From Aradus depressus (taxonomy: Eukaryota; Arthropoda; Insecta; Hemiptera; Aradidae): a DNA stretch of 64,000 nucleotides. Under the pieces are notes generated by a model that was given only the letters and a program-made list of their open reading frames with translations, did no database searches and was not told the DNA's origin. A program made the position numbers and the translations under genes. The first letter of the stretch is position 1, and the number at the start of each line of letters is the position of its first letter. Where the stretch lies: assembly GCA_963662175.1 (NCBI GenBank), contig OY759216.1, positions 38,333,087 through 38,397,086 on the forward strand, given 5' to 3'. Shown one piece after another: positions 21,139 to 31,886 of this stretch.

Positions 21139-21447
21139 TAATATGAAGATGGCTGATGTAGTGAGAAGTGATTATTTCGCAGGATGTCAAAAATAAGGTA
21201 GTCTGACCTCTCACAGATTTTCTATTTAAGTAAGCTGTGGTGGACAGGAATAACTCGTCTGTCCCCATCCATGATATTTTAAATTGTTAATGTTTGTTGT
21301 AGATTTTTATTTATTTATTTTTATTATTTAGTTTATTCAAATTTTTTATCAGACTGCCTGATGATGAGGGAAACCTCGAAAGCCGGCTAGCTTACTTAAA
21401 TAGAAAATCTGTGAGAGGTCAGACTACCTTATTTTTGACATCCTGCG
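21139..21447 (+). mobile_element. Hammerhead element, 309 bp, second family
   Basis: TCCTATAGATGT at 21127-21138 and 21448-21459 is an exact 12-bp target-site duplication within family A. Inverted arms of about 58 bases (GGATGTCAAAAATAAGG... at 21181-21239 and ...CCTTATTTTTGACATCC at 21388-21444) flank an AT-rich spacer. The ribozyme-like motif sits just inside the right arm. Decayed relatives carrying GAAGATGGCT...GAGAAGTGATTATTTC lie near 31.29 kb and 59.15 kb, and a further relative near 41.73-41.93 kb. No open frame. Confidence 0.8.
21356..21391 (+). ncRNA. Putative hammerhead ribozyme motif
   Basis: CTGATGA at 21358-21364, T, a perfect 4-bp stem II GAGG/CCTC with a GAAA (GNRA) loop, GAAA at 21378-21381, a 4-bp loop-less stem III AGCC/GGCT, H17 = A (21389). 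Stem I is only 2 bp (GC/GC), its weak point. Confidence 0.6.
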
Positions 21448-21900
21448 TCCTATAGATGTATCATCACGAACTTTTATATATGAATTTAGAACTCTCTAAC
21501 GACGACATCTACCGGTTTTTAGCCAAATCGGCTAAACGGGGGGGGGGATTAAGGGAGCTATAAAGCTTTAATAACTGCCGTTGTTATGAATGTATCCGCA
21601 TGATATTTCATATTTAAAGTCAGAGGACATAACCTGTCAAATTTCAGGGATATTGGCTGAGGAGTTCAGGGAGAAATTCGAGAGGGGAGAAGTTCCAAGA
21701 CCCTAATTAGTGCTGATGTAATGAAATAATCTATACAAAACTTAGTATGGGGATTCAGGAGCCCCTACGTAAGTCAACTGTTGAATATTAGCGCAAACGG
21801 TCGTCTGGTTTTGGAGGGGGAGCGAAAAGTTAATTGCTTAATTCGTTCTGGGGAGGTCTTATTTAAGACTTTTCCTCTTATTTTAATTCACTTCTTGCTA

Positions 21901-22084
21901 ATTATTTTAAATGTTTTAAAAATTCGCGGTTCTCACCTAAAGCTTATGTTATGTATATAAAAGTTTAATTAATTCAAACTTTGCCAAGAAAATAAAAATG
22001 GAAGCAAAGTTTGAATTAAAGGTTTTATATACGAAACATGAGCTTTAGTTGAGGACCACAAGTTGTGAAATAATTTAAAATAAT
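21901..22084. repeat. Long palindrome 1 with a 21-nt loop
   Basis: The arms pair across 21901-21983 and 22005-22084: CACCTAAAGCTTATG with CATGAGCTTTAGTTG, and AATTCAAACTTTG with CAAAGTTTGAATT. The loop at 21984-22004 begins CCAAGAAAAT. It directly adjoins palindrome 2. Confidence 0.85.
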
Positions 22085-22250
22085 AAATGAAAATAGTATA
22101 AATATCAAGGAAAAGTTATTACGATAGAACTTGTAGGATATTGGCGGAGGAGCTCTGCCAAGAAAATGAAGATGAAAGCAGAGGTCCTCCACCAATATCC
22201 TATAAGTTCTATCGTAATTAGTGTTTGATATTTATATTATTTTATTAGTT
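22067..22250. repeat. Long palindrome 2 with a near-identical loop
   Basis: Arms: TTACGATAGAACTTGTAGG, ATATTGGCGGAGGAGCTCTG against CAGAGGTCCTCCACCAATAT, CCTATAAGTTCTATCGTAA. Pairing extends outward into AT-rich sequence, about 75 bases per arm. The loop at 22158-22178 matches that of palindrome 1 at 18 of 21 positions, although the arms are unrelated. Confidence 0.85.
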
Positions 22251-22385
22251 ATTTACTATTTACTTTATTGTTATTTGTTAGGTAATAAAAACAAAAAAAA
22301 AAAAATCTATTCATAATATCTACCGTTATATATGTATATTTTTTCTTCTATATTTAACTTTTTATGACCTGAGGAAGAGCATCTA

Positions 22386-22625
22386 CTATTAGTTAGTTAT
22401 TATGAATCATGCCAGGGCTTTAACTACGAGGTCATATCGCCTACTACCAGGGCGCACTCTTTTGTGGACTCTTGGGAGTCCTAAATGTTGTCTACCCTAA
22501 ATTTTTATTTACCTACGAATACCTGACACTGTATAGGCTCGGGGACCATTCGGACGGCGTGTTCAAGGTTATTAGCCTCCCAGATAAAAAATTTAAGGTC
22601 TTGAGCTCAGTAAGCATGCGTAGAA
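22386..22625 (-). mobile_element. tRNA-derived SINE, head missing
   Basis: The minus strand ends in a (TAAC)-type tail (TTAGTTAGTTAT at 22389 on plus). It has GGGCTTTAACTACGAGGTC, GCCTACTACCAGGG, GGGAGTCCTAAATG, CTCCCAGATAAAA and a remnant of GAGCTCAG. Confidence 0.85.
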
Positions 22626-23309
22626 AATATTTTATGAATGCTTAACTACTGGTAGAGCCCTTTCTTATTCAAATACAATCATTACGCTATTCCTTTACCG
22701 TTAATGTTGATTCTTAATTCTCTTTAAAATTACTATTCGAAAGAAGAATATCTGGAAAGGTAAAAACTTGTTTAACGTTTTCGTATCCTTCTGTGGGTCG
22801 CATTGTGCCGCTCGGACGGACCATAGTTCGCCCAATCCTTGAGTTATGTCTACACTGTAACATCTCATAACTGACCAGACCCTACCATACCAACACACCT
22901 AACACCTAGGGCGGTGCCCCAGTCTGAGATACACCATCTCACAGAGGTCGTAGACTAATGGGTTCAAGAATTACATCCCAGTCCGGTTCGGTTCGGCTCG
23001 GTTTCTCTTCCTCGCTTCTCCCTTGTCTCTCTTCATGATTAATGTGTTTCCGAACGGGGAAAGTCCTAGCTCTGTGTCCGTTGCATAATTCTCCGACGGT
23101 TTGCATGGGGTGCCCTCTTTCGCGCCTTATTCGATCAATCACCCGGGAACGCTCGCTGTCTCACTGTGTTCATCTCCAGATCCTAATTGTTTCTATACAA
23201 ATACGAATTCATTAAACATTCGGTATCAGCAGAGGTGTTGTTAGCATTTTGACACTTCAAATCTGCGTAATTGAAAAACGATTAACCTAAGCCCTTAGAA
23301 GGTATGAAT
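22626..23309. other. Unassigned DNA with a GC-richer segment
   Basis: 22800-23160 is noticeably richer in G+C than its surroundings and holds a 67-codon minus-strand frame (22939-23142). I recognise no motif in it. It could be part of a decayed element or a non-coding unique region. Confidence 0.35.
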
Positions 23310-23770
23310 CACCGGCAATGTATTTCACCAGTACGAATTAATCAATTATCTTTTCGCTTCCCCTCCAAAACCAGTCGATGTTTTGCGTCAGTATTGAATA
23401 GTTGACATTGGGACTCTTAAATCCTCACACTAAATTTTGTTTCGATAAATTCATTACATTTGCAGTTATTAGGTTTTTGGTTTGAACAAAATTTGACAGG
23501 CTATATCGTCACTGGGTTTGGCCTTAAATATGAAATTTCAATCATTCCAGTTTTGGGGGTTTTGAGTTAAATCTCTCCCATAATATCCTCCCCTTTGGCC
23601 GATTTTGCTGAAAATTGGTAAGTGTTGTTCTTATGGTATTGTGGATACACATATACAATTTCGTGTCGATATATTCATTCTGTCGGGAGTTATCGTGGTC
23701 ATAGACACAAAGACAGACATAATTGTTTGTTTTTTTATTCTAAAAATCGGGAAACATGAAATGTCTATAA
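23310..23770 (+). repeat. Family A dispersed repeat
   Basis: Good start (GAATCACCGGCAATGTATTT, ACGAATTAATCAATTA), two internal modules, TATGGTATTGTGGATACACA, TTCTGTCGGGAGTTATCGTG, GACACAAAGACAGACAT. Confidence 0.75.
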
Positions 23771-24159
23771 TCTGCCCATGCACACAAGACTCAACAATCC
23801 TATAACATTACTTATTTTGAAATTAAAAAATACAACAATTGTTATTAGGAGCAGACCGCTATAAAATAATAACATGTTATAATTTCCACTAAAGGAGATT
23901 ATTATTACCTGAGCACCCATTGGTCACACAATAATATGTTGTCTTTAAATAACGGAGAAAGGTTGGATGATCGGACGGGGTTGGTCGCGTCCCCGCTCAA
24001 CTGTTCCGTTAGTTGCCGCTCGAGTCGCTTCCTATAGACATGGTCCTAGCCCCACACCCACATCAGACCTTAACTCAATCCCCCGATACCACTATTGTTC
24101 AATTGTTTTCTTTTTTTAAGTTTATAAATTGTTTTTTTACGTTTCCTTTCAACTCATTC
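23771..24159. other. Unassigned DNA
   Basis: No recognised repeat or gene. Confidence 0.35.
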
Positions 24160-24358
24160 TTTTAGGTCCAACCAAATGGATACAAGAGGTAAATTATTAT
24201 TTATTTAAATTGAAAACGTATGTTTTTTTAAAAATTATTGTCTATATTTTATATTGTTTATATAATATAAAAATTATTGTATTATATAATTTATATATTA
24301 TATATTTTGTGAAATAGACATACTTTTTTTTTAAAACATACGTTTTTCTTTATTTTTA
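24160..24358. mobile_element. Arm-only relative of the 6.44-kb hammerhead element
   Basis: Inverted arms AAAACGTATGTTTTTTT (24207) plus TTATTGTCTAT, and ATAGACATAC plus AAAACATACGTTTTTC (24313-24350), match those at 6.49 and 6.96 kb. The about 90-bp AT-rich interior has no CTGANGA or GAAA boxes. Confidence 0.6.
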
Positions 24359-24600
24359 ACCCCCGACGCAAAAGGAGGGGTGTTATAAGTTTGAAGCCCT
24401 TGTCTGTGTGTGTGTGTGTGTGGGTCTGTGGCATCGTAGCTCCAATATGGCTAAAACGATTTCAATGCGGTTTTTTCGTTTCAAAAGCTGGTATTTGCGA
24501 GATGGTTCTTGTTTGGTGGAAATCGGGTTTGCCGTTTCCATGATCTTCAGGTTTCATCAGAGACTGTGTAGGGATCTCGGCCTCTATTACAGCTAGAGAC
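24358..24600 (+). repeat. Dispersed repeat beginning CCCCCGACGCAAAAGG
   Basis: Starts AACCCCCGACGCAAAAGGAG, then TGTTATAAGTTTGAAG, a (TG)n run at 24405-24421, GGCATCGTAGCTCCAATATG and AAAGCTGGTATTTGCGAGATG. I know this arrangement as a widespread arthropod repeat, probably the 3' region of a LINE or another element. Exact class not determined. Confidence 0.6.
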
Positions 24601-24765
24601 TTGGAGTTTGAGCTCAAATGTTTATAAGGCCAAGCCTCCCCCTAACCCTTTAAGCCCTCCCCACCAAGGTTTCAGTATAATCTGGTTAGTGCTCAAGTGA
24701 GGCTATGGCGGGCCGGGGGTGATCACCGGTCGACCAACGTATGGCGATCGGTGGTCGCCTCAGCG

Positions 24766-24985
24766 TCACACCGCTTTTTTCTGCTTCCGCCAGGAGCCGA
24801 CAAATCGGCTGAACACTGGGTAGCCGGTCTCCGTCACCACGTGTCGCAGATCCAGTCTCAGGTCTGATCTGGTCCCGCGAATCAACTCTACCCTGGCCTG
24901 GTCATACAGTGGGCAATTGTGGACTACGTGTTCTGGAGTCTCGATGCTTCCAAATGAACAGTTTGGGTTCTTCTTCCTCCAAAAG
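24766..24985 (-). pseudogene. Non-LTR retrotransposon (R1-like) C-terminus with zinc-binding motif
   Basis: On the minus strand a frame of about 70 codons ends at a TGA (24766-24768). It reads CSFGSIETPEHVVHNCPLYD and continues QARVELIRGTRSDLRLD, ending WRKQKKAV. The Cys and His spacing and the ETPEHV...CP.Y...R pattern are those of the terminal knuckle of R1-like LINE ORF2 proteins. The upstream part (RKKNPN) runs into a GAA-rich tract and the reverse transcriptase domain is missing, so this is a 5'-truncated dead copy. The following GC-rich 24650-24765 is likely its 3' untranslated region. Confidence 0.75.
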
Positions 24986-25474
24986 AAGAAGAGTGTTTGG
25001 CGTTAAAGTCTCCGATAGTAAATATCCGACAAGGACAAGCAGTAATCCATGGGTTCATAAAAGAGATAATGTGGTTGTCATTTTTCAATAGGACCTTGGT
25101 ATTATTACCTCGGTGATTCGGTTTAAGGTCACCAACAGTAGAAAGGAAGTTGAGGTATACCTCTTCTATTGTTATTACGGTTATTATCCTATAGAATATG
25201 GGAGGACCAAGGTTTTTTGGGACATTAGCATAATGCAGATGGTTGATAGGTTCCTCTTTGATCGGCTTGTAACTTACTGTACCTTCTTAGATGTTCTTTT
25301 CCATTGGGCTCCTAAATTCATGAACTGCATCCTGTGAATGAATTTTCTCTCAGTTGGTGTACGCTGAAATAGCTTAAGGATTAGAGAGCGCTTAAATTGA
25401 TGTTCAACACGAAGAAAGTGTCTCGAGAAAGCATTAATGGTCATGAGTTAATCGTTGAATAATCTTTTTTTACT
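24986..25474. other. Unassigned DNA
   Basis: Several short open frames, none with a motif I recognise. May be the decayed upstream part of the LINE at 24766. Confidence 0.35.
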
Positions 25475-25560
25475 TCCCCAGCGTATAGGGGAAGTTATGT
25501 ATGCGGTCAAAAATGGATACGAAATTTCATGTTTTCCCACTCACCTGATTCTTCTGCTTC
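25475..25560 (-). repeat. Family A end fragment
   Basis: TTACTTCCCCAGCGTATAGG, GGAAGTTATGTATGCGGTC and AATTTCATGTTTTCCCAC only: the terminal block of a minus-strand copy. Confidence 0.6.
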
Positions 25561-25944
25561 TATTCATGCGAAACGCTGGACTGTCAGAAAATTATATGGG
25601 GCCATTCACGGAGGAATGGCTAATATTCAGAAAGATATCCTTATCCGCATGATGTCACTATTATAATAATGGTTGTGTTGGCGCTAATGGCCTTTGCAGT
25701 CGATGCGCCTAATAATAAAAAATAATAATAATGAAAAAAAATAATACAGCTCGTTCTACTTCTTGTGAAATTAATTGATAATCGATTATGATAGTTACCA
25801 TGAATTGTATATAGCATAAACTTATATGGAATAAATAAAATAAGAAAGATTTCTTTTGTTTTAATTTGAAAAACTGAATATACTAAACGTAGTTCTACGT
25901 CATCGGTTGCGGCACAGTCGTAGCTGTGCACCTTGTTTTTCGTG

Positions 25945-26125
25945 TCACCCCTCCCCCAAATCCCCCCCATTCTCCTTGGTCGATTTCGCTGAAAATTAGT
26001 AGGTGTTGTCCTTATGGGGTTCTGGATACACATATACATATTCGTGTACATGCGGAAATGCGTATACATATGGTCAGGGTAACGGAAAACATATAATTTC
26101 TGTGAAAACTCAACATCGAACCTCT
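25945..26125 (+). repeat. Family A fragment
   Basis: CCTTGGTCGATTTCGCTG, AAAATTAGTAGGTGTTGTCC, TTATGGGGTTCTGGATACAC, AAACTCAACATCGAACC. Confidence 0.65.
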
Positions 26126-27959
26126 GACAGAAGTGACTTGAAAGTGATACATATACTTTGCAACTCTTCGAGGTTACACTATTTCATGAAAAATAAGTCT
26201 CGAAAACAGTAACAGTTTTCAATAAGAAATAACTAACTGACTGCCCTGAACGAAATATAAAGTGGGAAAGATTGTCATAATAAGATATTTTCTTGTGATC
26301 CCTTCACCTTATGTCTGGATTGCCCCACACCAATCCGGTGTATTAACATAATGCAGTGTTGTATAGGCTGTGTCTGCAGCCCCACCGGGACCTGGTCATT
26401 TGTTAGGACGAGGTATGATGATATTATCGGTAATAAATAGTTAGTTCAACTCTAGAGTTTCACGCCTTCAATTACGGGGGGGGGGGGGGGGGGGACTGCT
26501 GGGTAAAGGTGTTACGTAAATCAAACAGCGACCCGCTCACGACACTGATTGTCCTGCTCCTGGTCCCTTGGGGTATTGACGTAGTCCTGCCTTATCTAGA
26601 TGGCTAATAACCAACTGTTTTGTAATAAATCTACCGGGAAGTCAATTTGGCCCCTGAGTTTGGTGTCTATTGGTCGGTTGATATCGGTGTAACTACCCAG
26701 GCTAAATATATTGTCCTTAACCTCTTTAATTGTATATCTGTTGAAATCGAAACTTACCTTACCTAAATCTCCTGTTATCTTTGGCTTTCATGGAAAAAAA
26801 ATATATAGATACTTGTGAAAATATACTTATTAAATTTCGTAATTGTGACTGCGGTGTAAGAGTACTTTTAGTTGCACACATAGCTTTTAGTTGCATACAC
26901 TTTTTTAATTGCCAAAAATATCCATTTTTTTAAAAAAATATTTTAGTTGGTAGAAATCACTCATCAGCAGTACTGAGACTCTGCCGAAGATAATATCCAG
27001 CCTTGTAAAGATATTGAGGACATCCCCTACCGAGGTGGAAATTGGTCTAGGGTGGAGTTAGTTTCTTGGAATCGGGGAGGAATTGAGACACTGGTCCCAG
27101 CATCAGAATCTACCAGGGACTGGCTTCCGGTGCTGGTGCTAAGGCTGTAAGAACCTCAGGGCTCAGAATGGTAACCCTATGGTTAGCGGGGGTGGTTGTC
27201 CCCTTATTGTGTAGGAAGATGGTGCACCACAGCCTCATGGTTGGACTGAAATTGAATCAGAAAGGAGTAATACCATTCAATAGTTTTCTGTATATCAAGC
27301 GCCACATCTTTCTGACTCGACTGGAGTGTGGGGAATCACTTGGAATGCAGTCAAGTGACTGTTTCGCCGATTGTATAGAGATATAATATTGAACCATTTT
27401 TCTTTCTTTGACCCAATCAAGGGCAGATCATGGCGCCCTTCCTATGACCCTTTTGAACTGATGAAGTGATGTATACATTCCTGCTTCCATATATCTGTTT
27501 ATTACCTTACATGTTTCCTTCCTTGCTCGTTTTTTCTGCCTGCGTTGCGAAAGTACATGAGGACTTTAAACCTAACAAATAATATTTGTTAAAATATACC
27601 GCCATGACGCTAAATTGTTTCATCATTGGACCTACTTACTTATTAAAGAGACTTACCTACTTTAGAGCTAGACATTTCTGGAATTTTCCTTAAAAACTTT
27701 AAATTATATTTTCTTGGAATCCTGACTCCTATGAAAGGTAGTCAAGCTCTTCTTGGAAATTGATAAAGAGGCTCTTCTTTGAAAATCCTTCTCTGAAGAA
27801 CCCTCAGTTTTCAGACGAATAAGAAAAAAATCATAACGACTATAATTTAGTGGAAAACATGACTGCCCTGTTCCAACAAAAAAAAATTAATTAAGGTTAT
27901 GATGAACCTCTAGGCCATTTATGGAGTTGTTTGACGTTAGTTATTGTCTTGTATGATCG
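26126..27959. other. Unassigned DNA with a 19-G homopolymer
   Basis: An uninterrupted run of 19 G lies at 26476-26494. Otherwise no recognised repeat. Frames around 27168-27386 (72 codons) show no family motif. Confidence 0.4.
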
Positions 27960-28065
27960 ATATATGTTTTTTATTTTCTTAGTACATTTAGAAGTATTGT
28001 AATTGTACGAAATTCAGAGATCGAGTTTTCAACGGAATTAAACGTTTCAAGATTCCCCGAACACA
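27960..28065 (+). repeat. Family B fragment
   Basis: TTTTCTTAGTACATTTAG, TTGTAATTGTACGAAATTC, GAGATCGAGTTTTCAACGG. Confidence 0.55.
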
Positions 28066-28079
28066 TTTTCCCGACAGTG

Positions 28080-28345
28080 TACTATCCCCAGCACGAATTA
28101 ATCTATTAAGTTTCGCTCTCCCTTCTTAACCATTCGACCATTTGGACTAAAAAACAATAGTTGATTTACATATAAGCCAATCCTTGTTCTAAATGTTGTC
28201 GATACAGTTATTAGGGTATTTGATTTGAAGTCTCTGATCCCCCTTTCCCTTCGCCCAATTTTTTGGGGTTGTGAATACACATCTAAAGTTCCCCGTCGAT
28301 ACAGGAAAACATGAAACTCCGGTGGAAAATCACCATCGAATTTCA
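28080..28345 (+). repeat. Family A dispersed repeat
   Basis: Start ACTATCCCCAGCACGAATTA, then AAGTTTCGCTCTCCCTTC, GTCGATACAGTTATTAGGG and GATCCCCCTTTCCCTTCG. Truncated, with the terminal block AACATGAAACTCCGG near 28309. Confidence 0.7.
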
Positions 28346-28351
28346 CCCCCT

Positions 28352-28442
28352 AGATAAAAAACCTGAGTTTCTCGGCCGAGTTTCGAACGCGCGATTTTGA
28401 GCTGCGTAGGCTAGCATGTTTCTGAGCTACCGGCGCCCTCGG
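28352..28442 (-). mobile_element. SINE tRNA-like head, isolated
   Basis: The minus strand has GAGGGCGCCGGTAGCTCAGA, GTTCGAAACTCGGCCGAG and a short TTTTTTATCTAG remnant. Only the tRNA-derived third of the SINE remains. Confidence 0.8.
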
Positions 28443-28559
28443 AGAAGTAACGATGTATAATATGGGTTCGATTTGTGATATAATCCTGTGTGGGTAAGTC
28501 AGTTTTGATTTCACAAATGAAATAACCCGATATAGCCCAGTGTGGGTCGTGCCGTGTTC

Positions 28560-29658
28560 TCATAAGAAGAGCAAGCTCCACTCTGAGAGCCGATCCTCTA
28601 TGGAGAGTCCGCTCCACTCTGGAGATCCTGCTTCACTCTGGAGAACCTGCTACACTCTGAAAGCCCCCTGCACTCTGGAGAACCTGCTTCCCTCTGAAAG
28701 CCCGCTCCACTTTGGAGAGCCTGCTCTACTCTCCACCCTTGAGACCCGGCTCCACTTTGGAGAACCTGCTTCACTTTGAAAGCCCTCTCCACTCTGAGAG
28801 TCCGCTCCACCCTGGATAACCTGCTTCACTCTGAAAGCCCGCTTCACTTTGGAGAACCTGCTTCACTCTGAAAGCCCGTTCCACTCTGGAGAACCTGCTT
28901 CACTTTGAAAGCCCGCTGCACTCTGGAGAACCTGCTTCACTCTGAAAACCCGCTCCACTTTGGAGAGCCTGCTCTACTCTGAGAGCCCGCTCCACCCTTG
29001 AGACCCCGCTCCACTCTGAGAGGCCGCTCCACTTTGGAGAACCTGCTTCACTCTGAAAGCCCTCTCCACTCTGAGAGTCGGCTGCACTCTGGAGACCCTG
29101 CTTCATTCTGAAAGCCCGCTCCACTTTGGAGACCCCCTCCACCCTGAGAGCCCGCTCCACTCTGGAGACCCCGCTCCACCCTGAGAGCCCGTTCCACGCT
29201 GAGCCCGCTCCACTCTGAGAGCCCGCTCCACTCTGGAAAGACTGCTCCACTCTGAGAGCCCGCTCCACTTTGGAGAGCCTGCTCTACTCTGAGAGCCCGC
29301 TCCAGTTTGGAGAGCCCGCTCCACTTTGGAGAGCCCCCTCCACCCTGAGAGCCCGCTCCACTGTGAAGAGCCTGCTCCACTTTGTAGAGCCCGCTCCACT
29401 TTGGAGAGCCCCCTCCACCCTGAGAGCCCGCTCCACATTGGAGAGCCCGCTCCACATTGGAGAGCCCGCTCCACTCTGGAGACACTGCTCCACCCTGAGA
29501 GCCCGCTCCACGCTGAGCCCGCTCCACTCTGAGAGCCCGCTCCACTTTGGAGACCCCCTCCACCCTGAGAGCCCGCTCCACTCTGGAAAGACTGCTCCAC
29601 TCGGAGAGCCCGCTCTACTTTGAAGAGCCTGCTCTACTCTGAGAGCCCGCTCCACGCC
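28560..29658 (-). repeat. GC-rich minisatellite, 18/19-bp unit
   Basis: About 60 tandem copies of GAGCCCGCTCCACTCTGA and variants (CCACTTTGGA, CTTCACTCTGAA, CCACCCTGA). Because units of 18 and 19 bp are mixed, open frames of up to 177 codons appear in several frames and on both strands (SGAGSQ-like and ESPLHFGEPA-like peptides). Multi-frame openness points to repeat structure, not a gene. It stands out as a GC-rich island in AT-rich DNA. Confidence 0.9.
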
Positions 29659-30189
29659 ATGTTGGTGTCCCTCTATGCTAATCAACCAGGAAACTGCTCT
29701 CATCTCTTGATACATTTGCTTCGATAATTGCCCTGTTTGATCTCTGTTGGAGAAAGTTAACAACCCAGTTTGCTTACAACAACACTACAATTACTATATT
29801 TAATCGACTGATATTAGAATTATATTGTAGGAAGTAATAATAACTCTATATAACCTTATTTATCCAAACTCGGTTGTTATTTAAATTTAATTAGGTATCC
29901 GCATTACAGACGTTTTATTATGACAAGGAAATTCATATTACCGACATACTTTTTATGGTTTTTGTGCAATATAAAATTACAGGACTTTTTTATACCAACC
30001 GTTTGTACAGATCACTTTCTCAAATTCATTTCATACTCCCATTACCGGGTATATGAAAGTCATGTGTTGGCTTCAGCAGTTTCCTTTGTTTCATTGTTCA
30101 GCATAATGGTCCACAAGCATATATTTTTATTTAATTTTTTATCCTTTTAAATAAAAAAAGCTACCAATAATTAAAAACGTATATTAATA
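29659..30189. other. Unassigned AT-rich DNA
   Basis: No recognised repeat. A 76-codon frame at 29920 is hydrophobic by composition and has no motif. Confidence 0.4.
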
Positions 30190-30235
30190 AGCGATATGAC
30201 CTTGTAGTTAAAGCCCGGGTCATTATAACTAACTA
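30190..30235 (+). mobile_element. SINE 3' end fragment
   Basis: GCGATATGACCTTGTAGTTA, AAGCCCGGGTCATTATAACT and AACTACT: the terminal 45 bases of the SINE. Confidence 0.75.
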
Positions 30236-30239
30236 CTAT

Positions 30240-30460
30240 TTTACCGCGAAATAGGCCGAAGGGAAGGGAAGGAGGAGATCAGAGAAAGAGGGCTCAACAC
30301 AAAAACCCTAATAACTGCCGATGTAATGAATGTATCGACACAAAATTTATAATGATGATTCAGAAACCCATATGTAAGACAACTATTGTATTTTAGCCCG
30401 AACAGTTTTGGAAGAAGAGCAAAAACGTAAATGATTAATTGAGGAATATTCCCTACATAA
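30240..30460 (-). repeat. Family A dispersed repeat, partial
   Basis: AATAGGCCGAAGGGAAGGG, AACCCTAATAACTGCCGATG, TAATGAATGTATCGACAC, TGTAAGACAACTATTG. Confidence 0.7.
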
Positions 30461-30469
30461 ATTTATTTT

Positions 30470-31000
30470 ACTATCTTTTGGGCGCTATAACTTTAGTCGT
30501 ATTGGTTCTTACTCAAATTTGAGGACACATAAGCGATAGGAAATTTTATTAGGAATATTTTTGATAAGAGCTATTTTTTCAATAGGACTAACCGTTTTCG
30601 CGTAAATCGAGTAAACGTCTGAAAAAATGGGTTTCAAAACTACATGTGTCCGTTAGAAGTTTAGGAGTTACACTAATTTTTGTTTTAGGTCCCTTCCTTC
30701 CGTAAAATGTCTCTTTTTATTTTAAAAGATTTTTTATTGGGTCATGAGTATAAGCAAGCAGTATCTTGTAAAATCTATTTAGGCCCCGATGTAAAATTGA
30801 CTTTTCGTCCGATTTCAGGCAAAATCTAATCAGATTTAAGTTCATTTCAAACAAGTTCATAGCTACAGTAGTTTTTGAGTTAGAGCTCTTACAAAGTTAC
30901 ACTCACACACAGACAGACATCTGAAAACAGTGTAAATCTGTTCAAACTCGATCTCGAATTTTTGCACGATTACAATCATCGTTGGTGAATCAAGGAAATA
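30470..31000 (-). repeat. Family B dispersed repeat
   Basis: The minus strand shows the full family B order, ending at the complement of AATAGGACTAACCGTTTTCG and beginning near 30990 with GATTGTAATCGTGCAAAAAT and TCGAGATCGAG. Useful as a reference for the SINE-split copy at 4.13 kb. Confidence 0.65.
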
Positions 31001-31284
31001 TTGTCTCTTGCGGCCTTAGATCCTGAATTGGTTGTACATTTATTACAATGAAAAAAAATAGATATATATTTTTTTTTTCTTATGCTTTCTCACCAGAAAA
31101 GTACCTCCCCTCCTGTTCCATTTTCCTGAGGCACATGAACTATTTTTAAAAAAATTCAAATGGCACTACTAGACGGTTGCCCATATAATTCCAGAGAAAT
31201 TAGGGAACATAGTATGTTTATGTTGAACTTTATTTTCCTAGTGGATCCTATACCTACTTTACTTTTTTTAACTGTCATAATTAC

Positions 31285-31420
31285 TATTGAGTGAAGATGG
31301 CTCTTGTACTGAGAAGTGATTATTTCACAGACTGCAAACTAAAAATGTAATCTGTCCTCTCACAGATTTTATTACTATATGCTAGCCAGCTTTCGAGGTT
31401 TCGTACATCATCAGGCAGCA
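31285..31420 (-). mobile_element. Decayed hammerhead element, 21.14-kb family
   Basis: GAAGATGGCTCTTGTACTGA, GAAGTGATTATTTCACAG and CCTCTCACAGATTTTATTAC match the left part of the 21.14-kb element. A minus-strand ribozyme-like motif follows. No target-site duplication was found. Confidence 0.6.
31381..31416 (-). ncRNA. Decayed hammerhead-like motif
   Basis: The minus strand has CTGATGA (complement of 31408-31414) and GAAA (31391-31394). Stem II (GTAC against CCTC) has lost most pairing; stem III is AGC(T/G)GGCT. Probably inactive. Confidence 0.45.
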
Positions 31421-31886
31421 GTCTAGTAAGAACCCATAATTTAGTTAGTAAAAAAGTTATGAAATTTTAATGGCTAAAATAAGTATAGAGCTTTGAAAAT
31501 TAACGTCTGATAAAACATCTATATTAATATATTTTTTTTCAGTTTAGCGCATTTAGCCAATATTTGTATGTACGTAATTACGTAACGTAATTAAATAAAA
31601 CAAAACTTGTAATTTTCACAACTCAGTTTACTTTTATACTAACACCAAACATCAAAACGTCAACGATCATAACAATAATTGTCGTGTCCCCATGCTTGGT
31701 CGCAACATATCAACAGAAACATAAAATGAACATAAAAACATTTATAACATAAACATAATAATACATGATAACTTACAACAAAATATCTAAATAAACTTAT
31801 ATTTTTCATTACTTTTATTTCCCCGAGGGCTGATTGTGTCACCGCGGCCAGAGTAGGTTTATTGTATGCCCTCTGTGTGTTGGTCC
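31421..31886. other. Unassigned AT-rich DNA
   Basis: Nothing recognised; may include the 3' untranslated region of the LINE remnant that ends at 31887. Confidence 0.35.

Larger units (their letters stand above)
21010..21860 (-). repeat. Family A dispersed repeat, interrupted by a hammerhead element
   Basis: The family A sequence CTGTGAACACGACAACTTCC stops at 21138 and resumes at 21448 with TATAGATGTATCATCACG. It then runs through GGCTAAACGG, CCTGTCAAATTTCAGGG, AATGAAATAATCTATAC and GTTTTGGAGGGGGAGCG to CGTTCTGGGGAGGTC. Confidence 0.75.

Noticed and set aside
22939..23142. 67-codon frame in a GC-richer segment as a small gene
   Set aside because: No motif, no splice or start context that I can support, and no neighbouring exon recognised.
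29048..29581. Longest open frame in the window (177 codons, minus strand)
   Set aside because: It lies wholly in the 18/19-bp minisatellite, and several other frames on both strands are equally open. The peptide is only a translation of the repeat.
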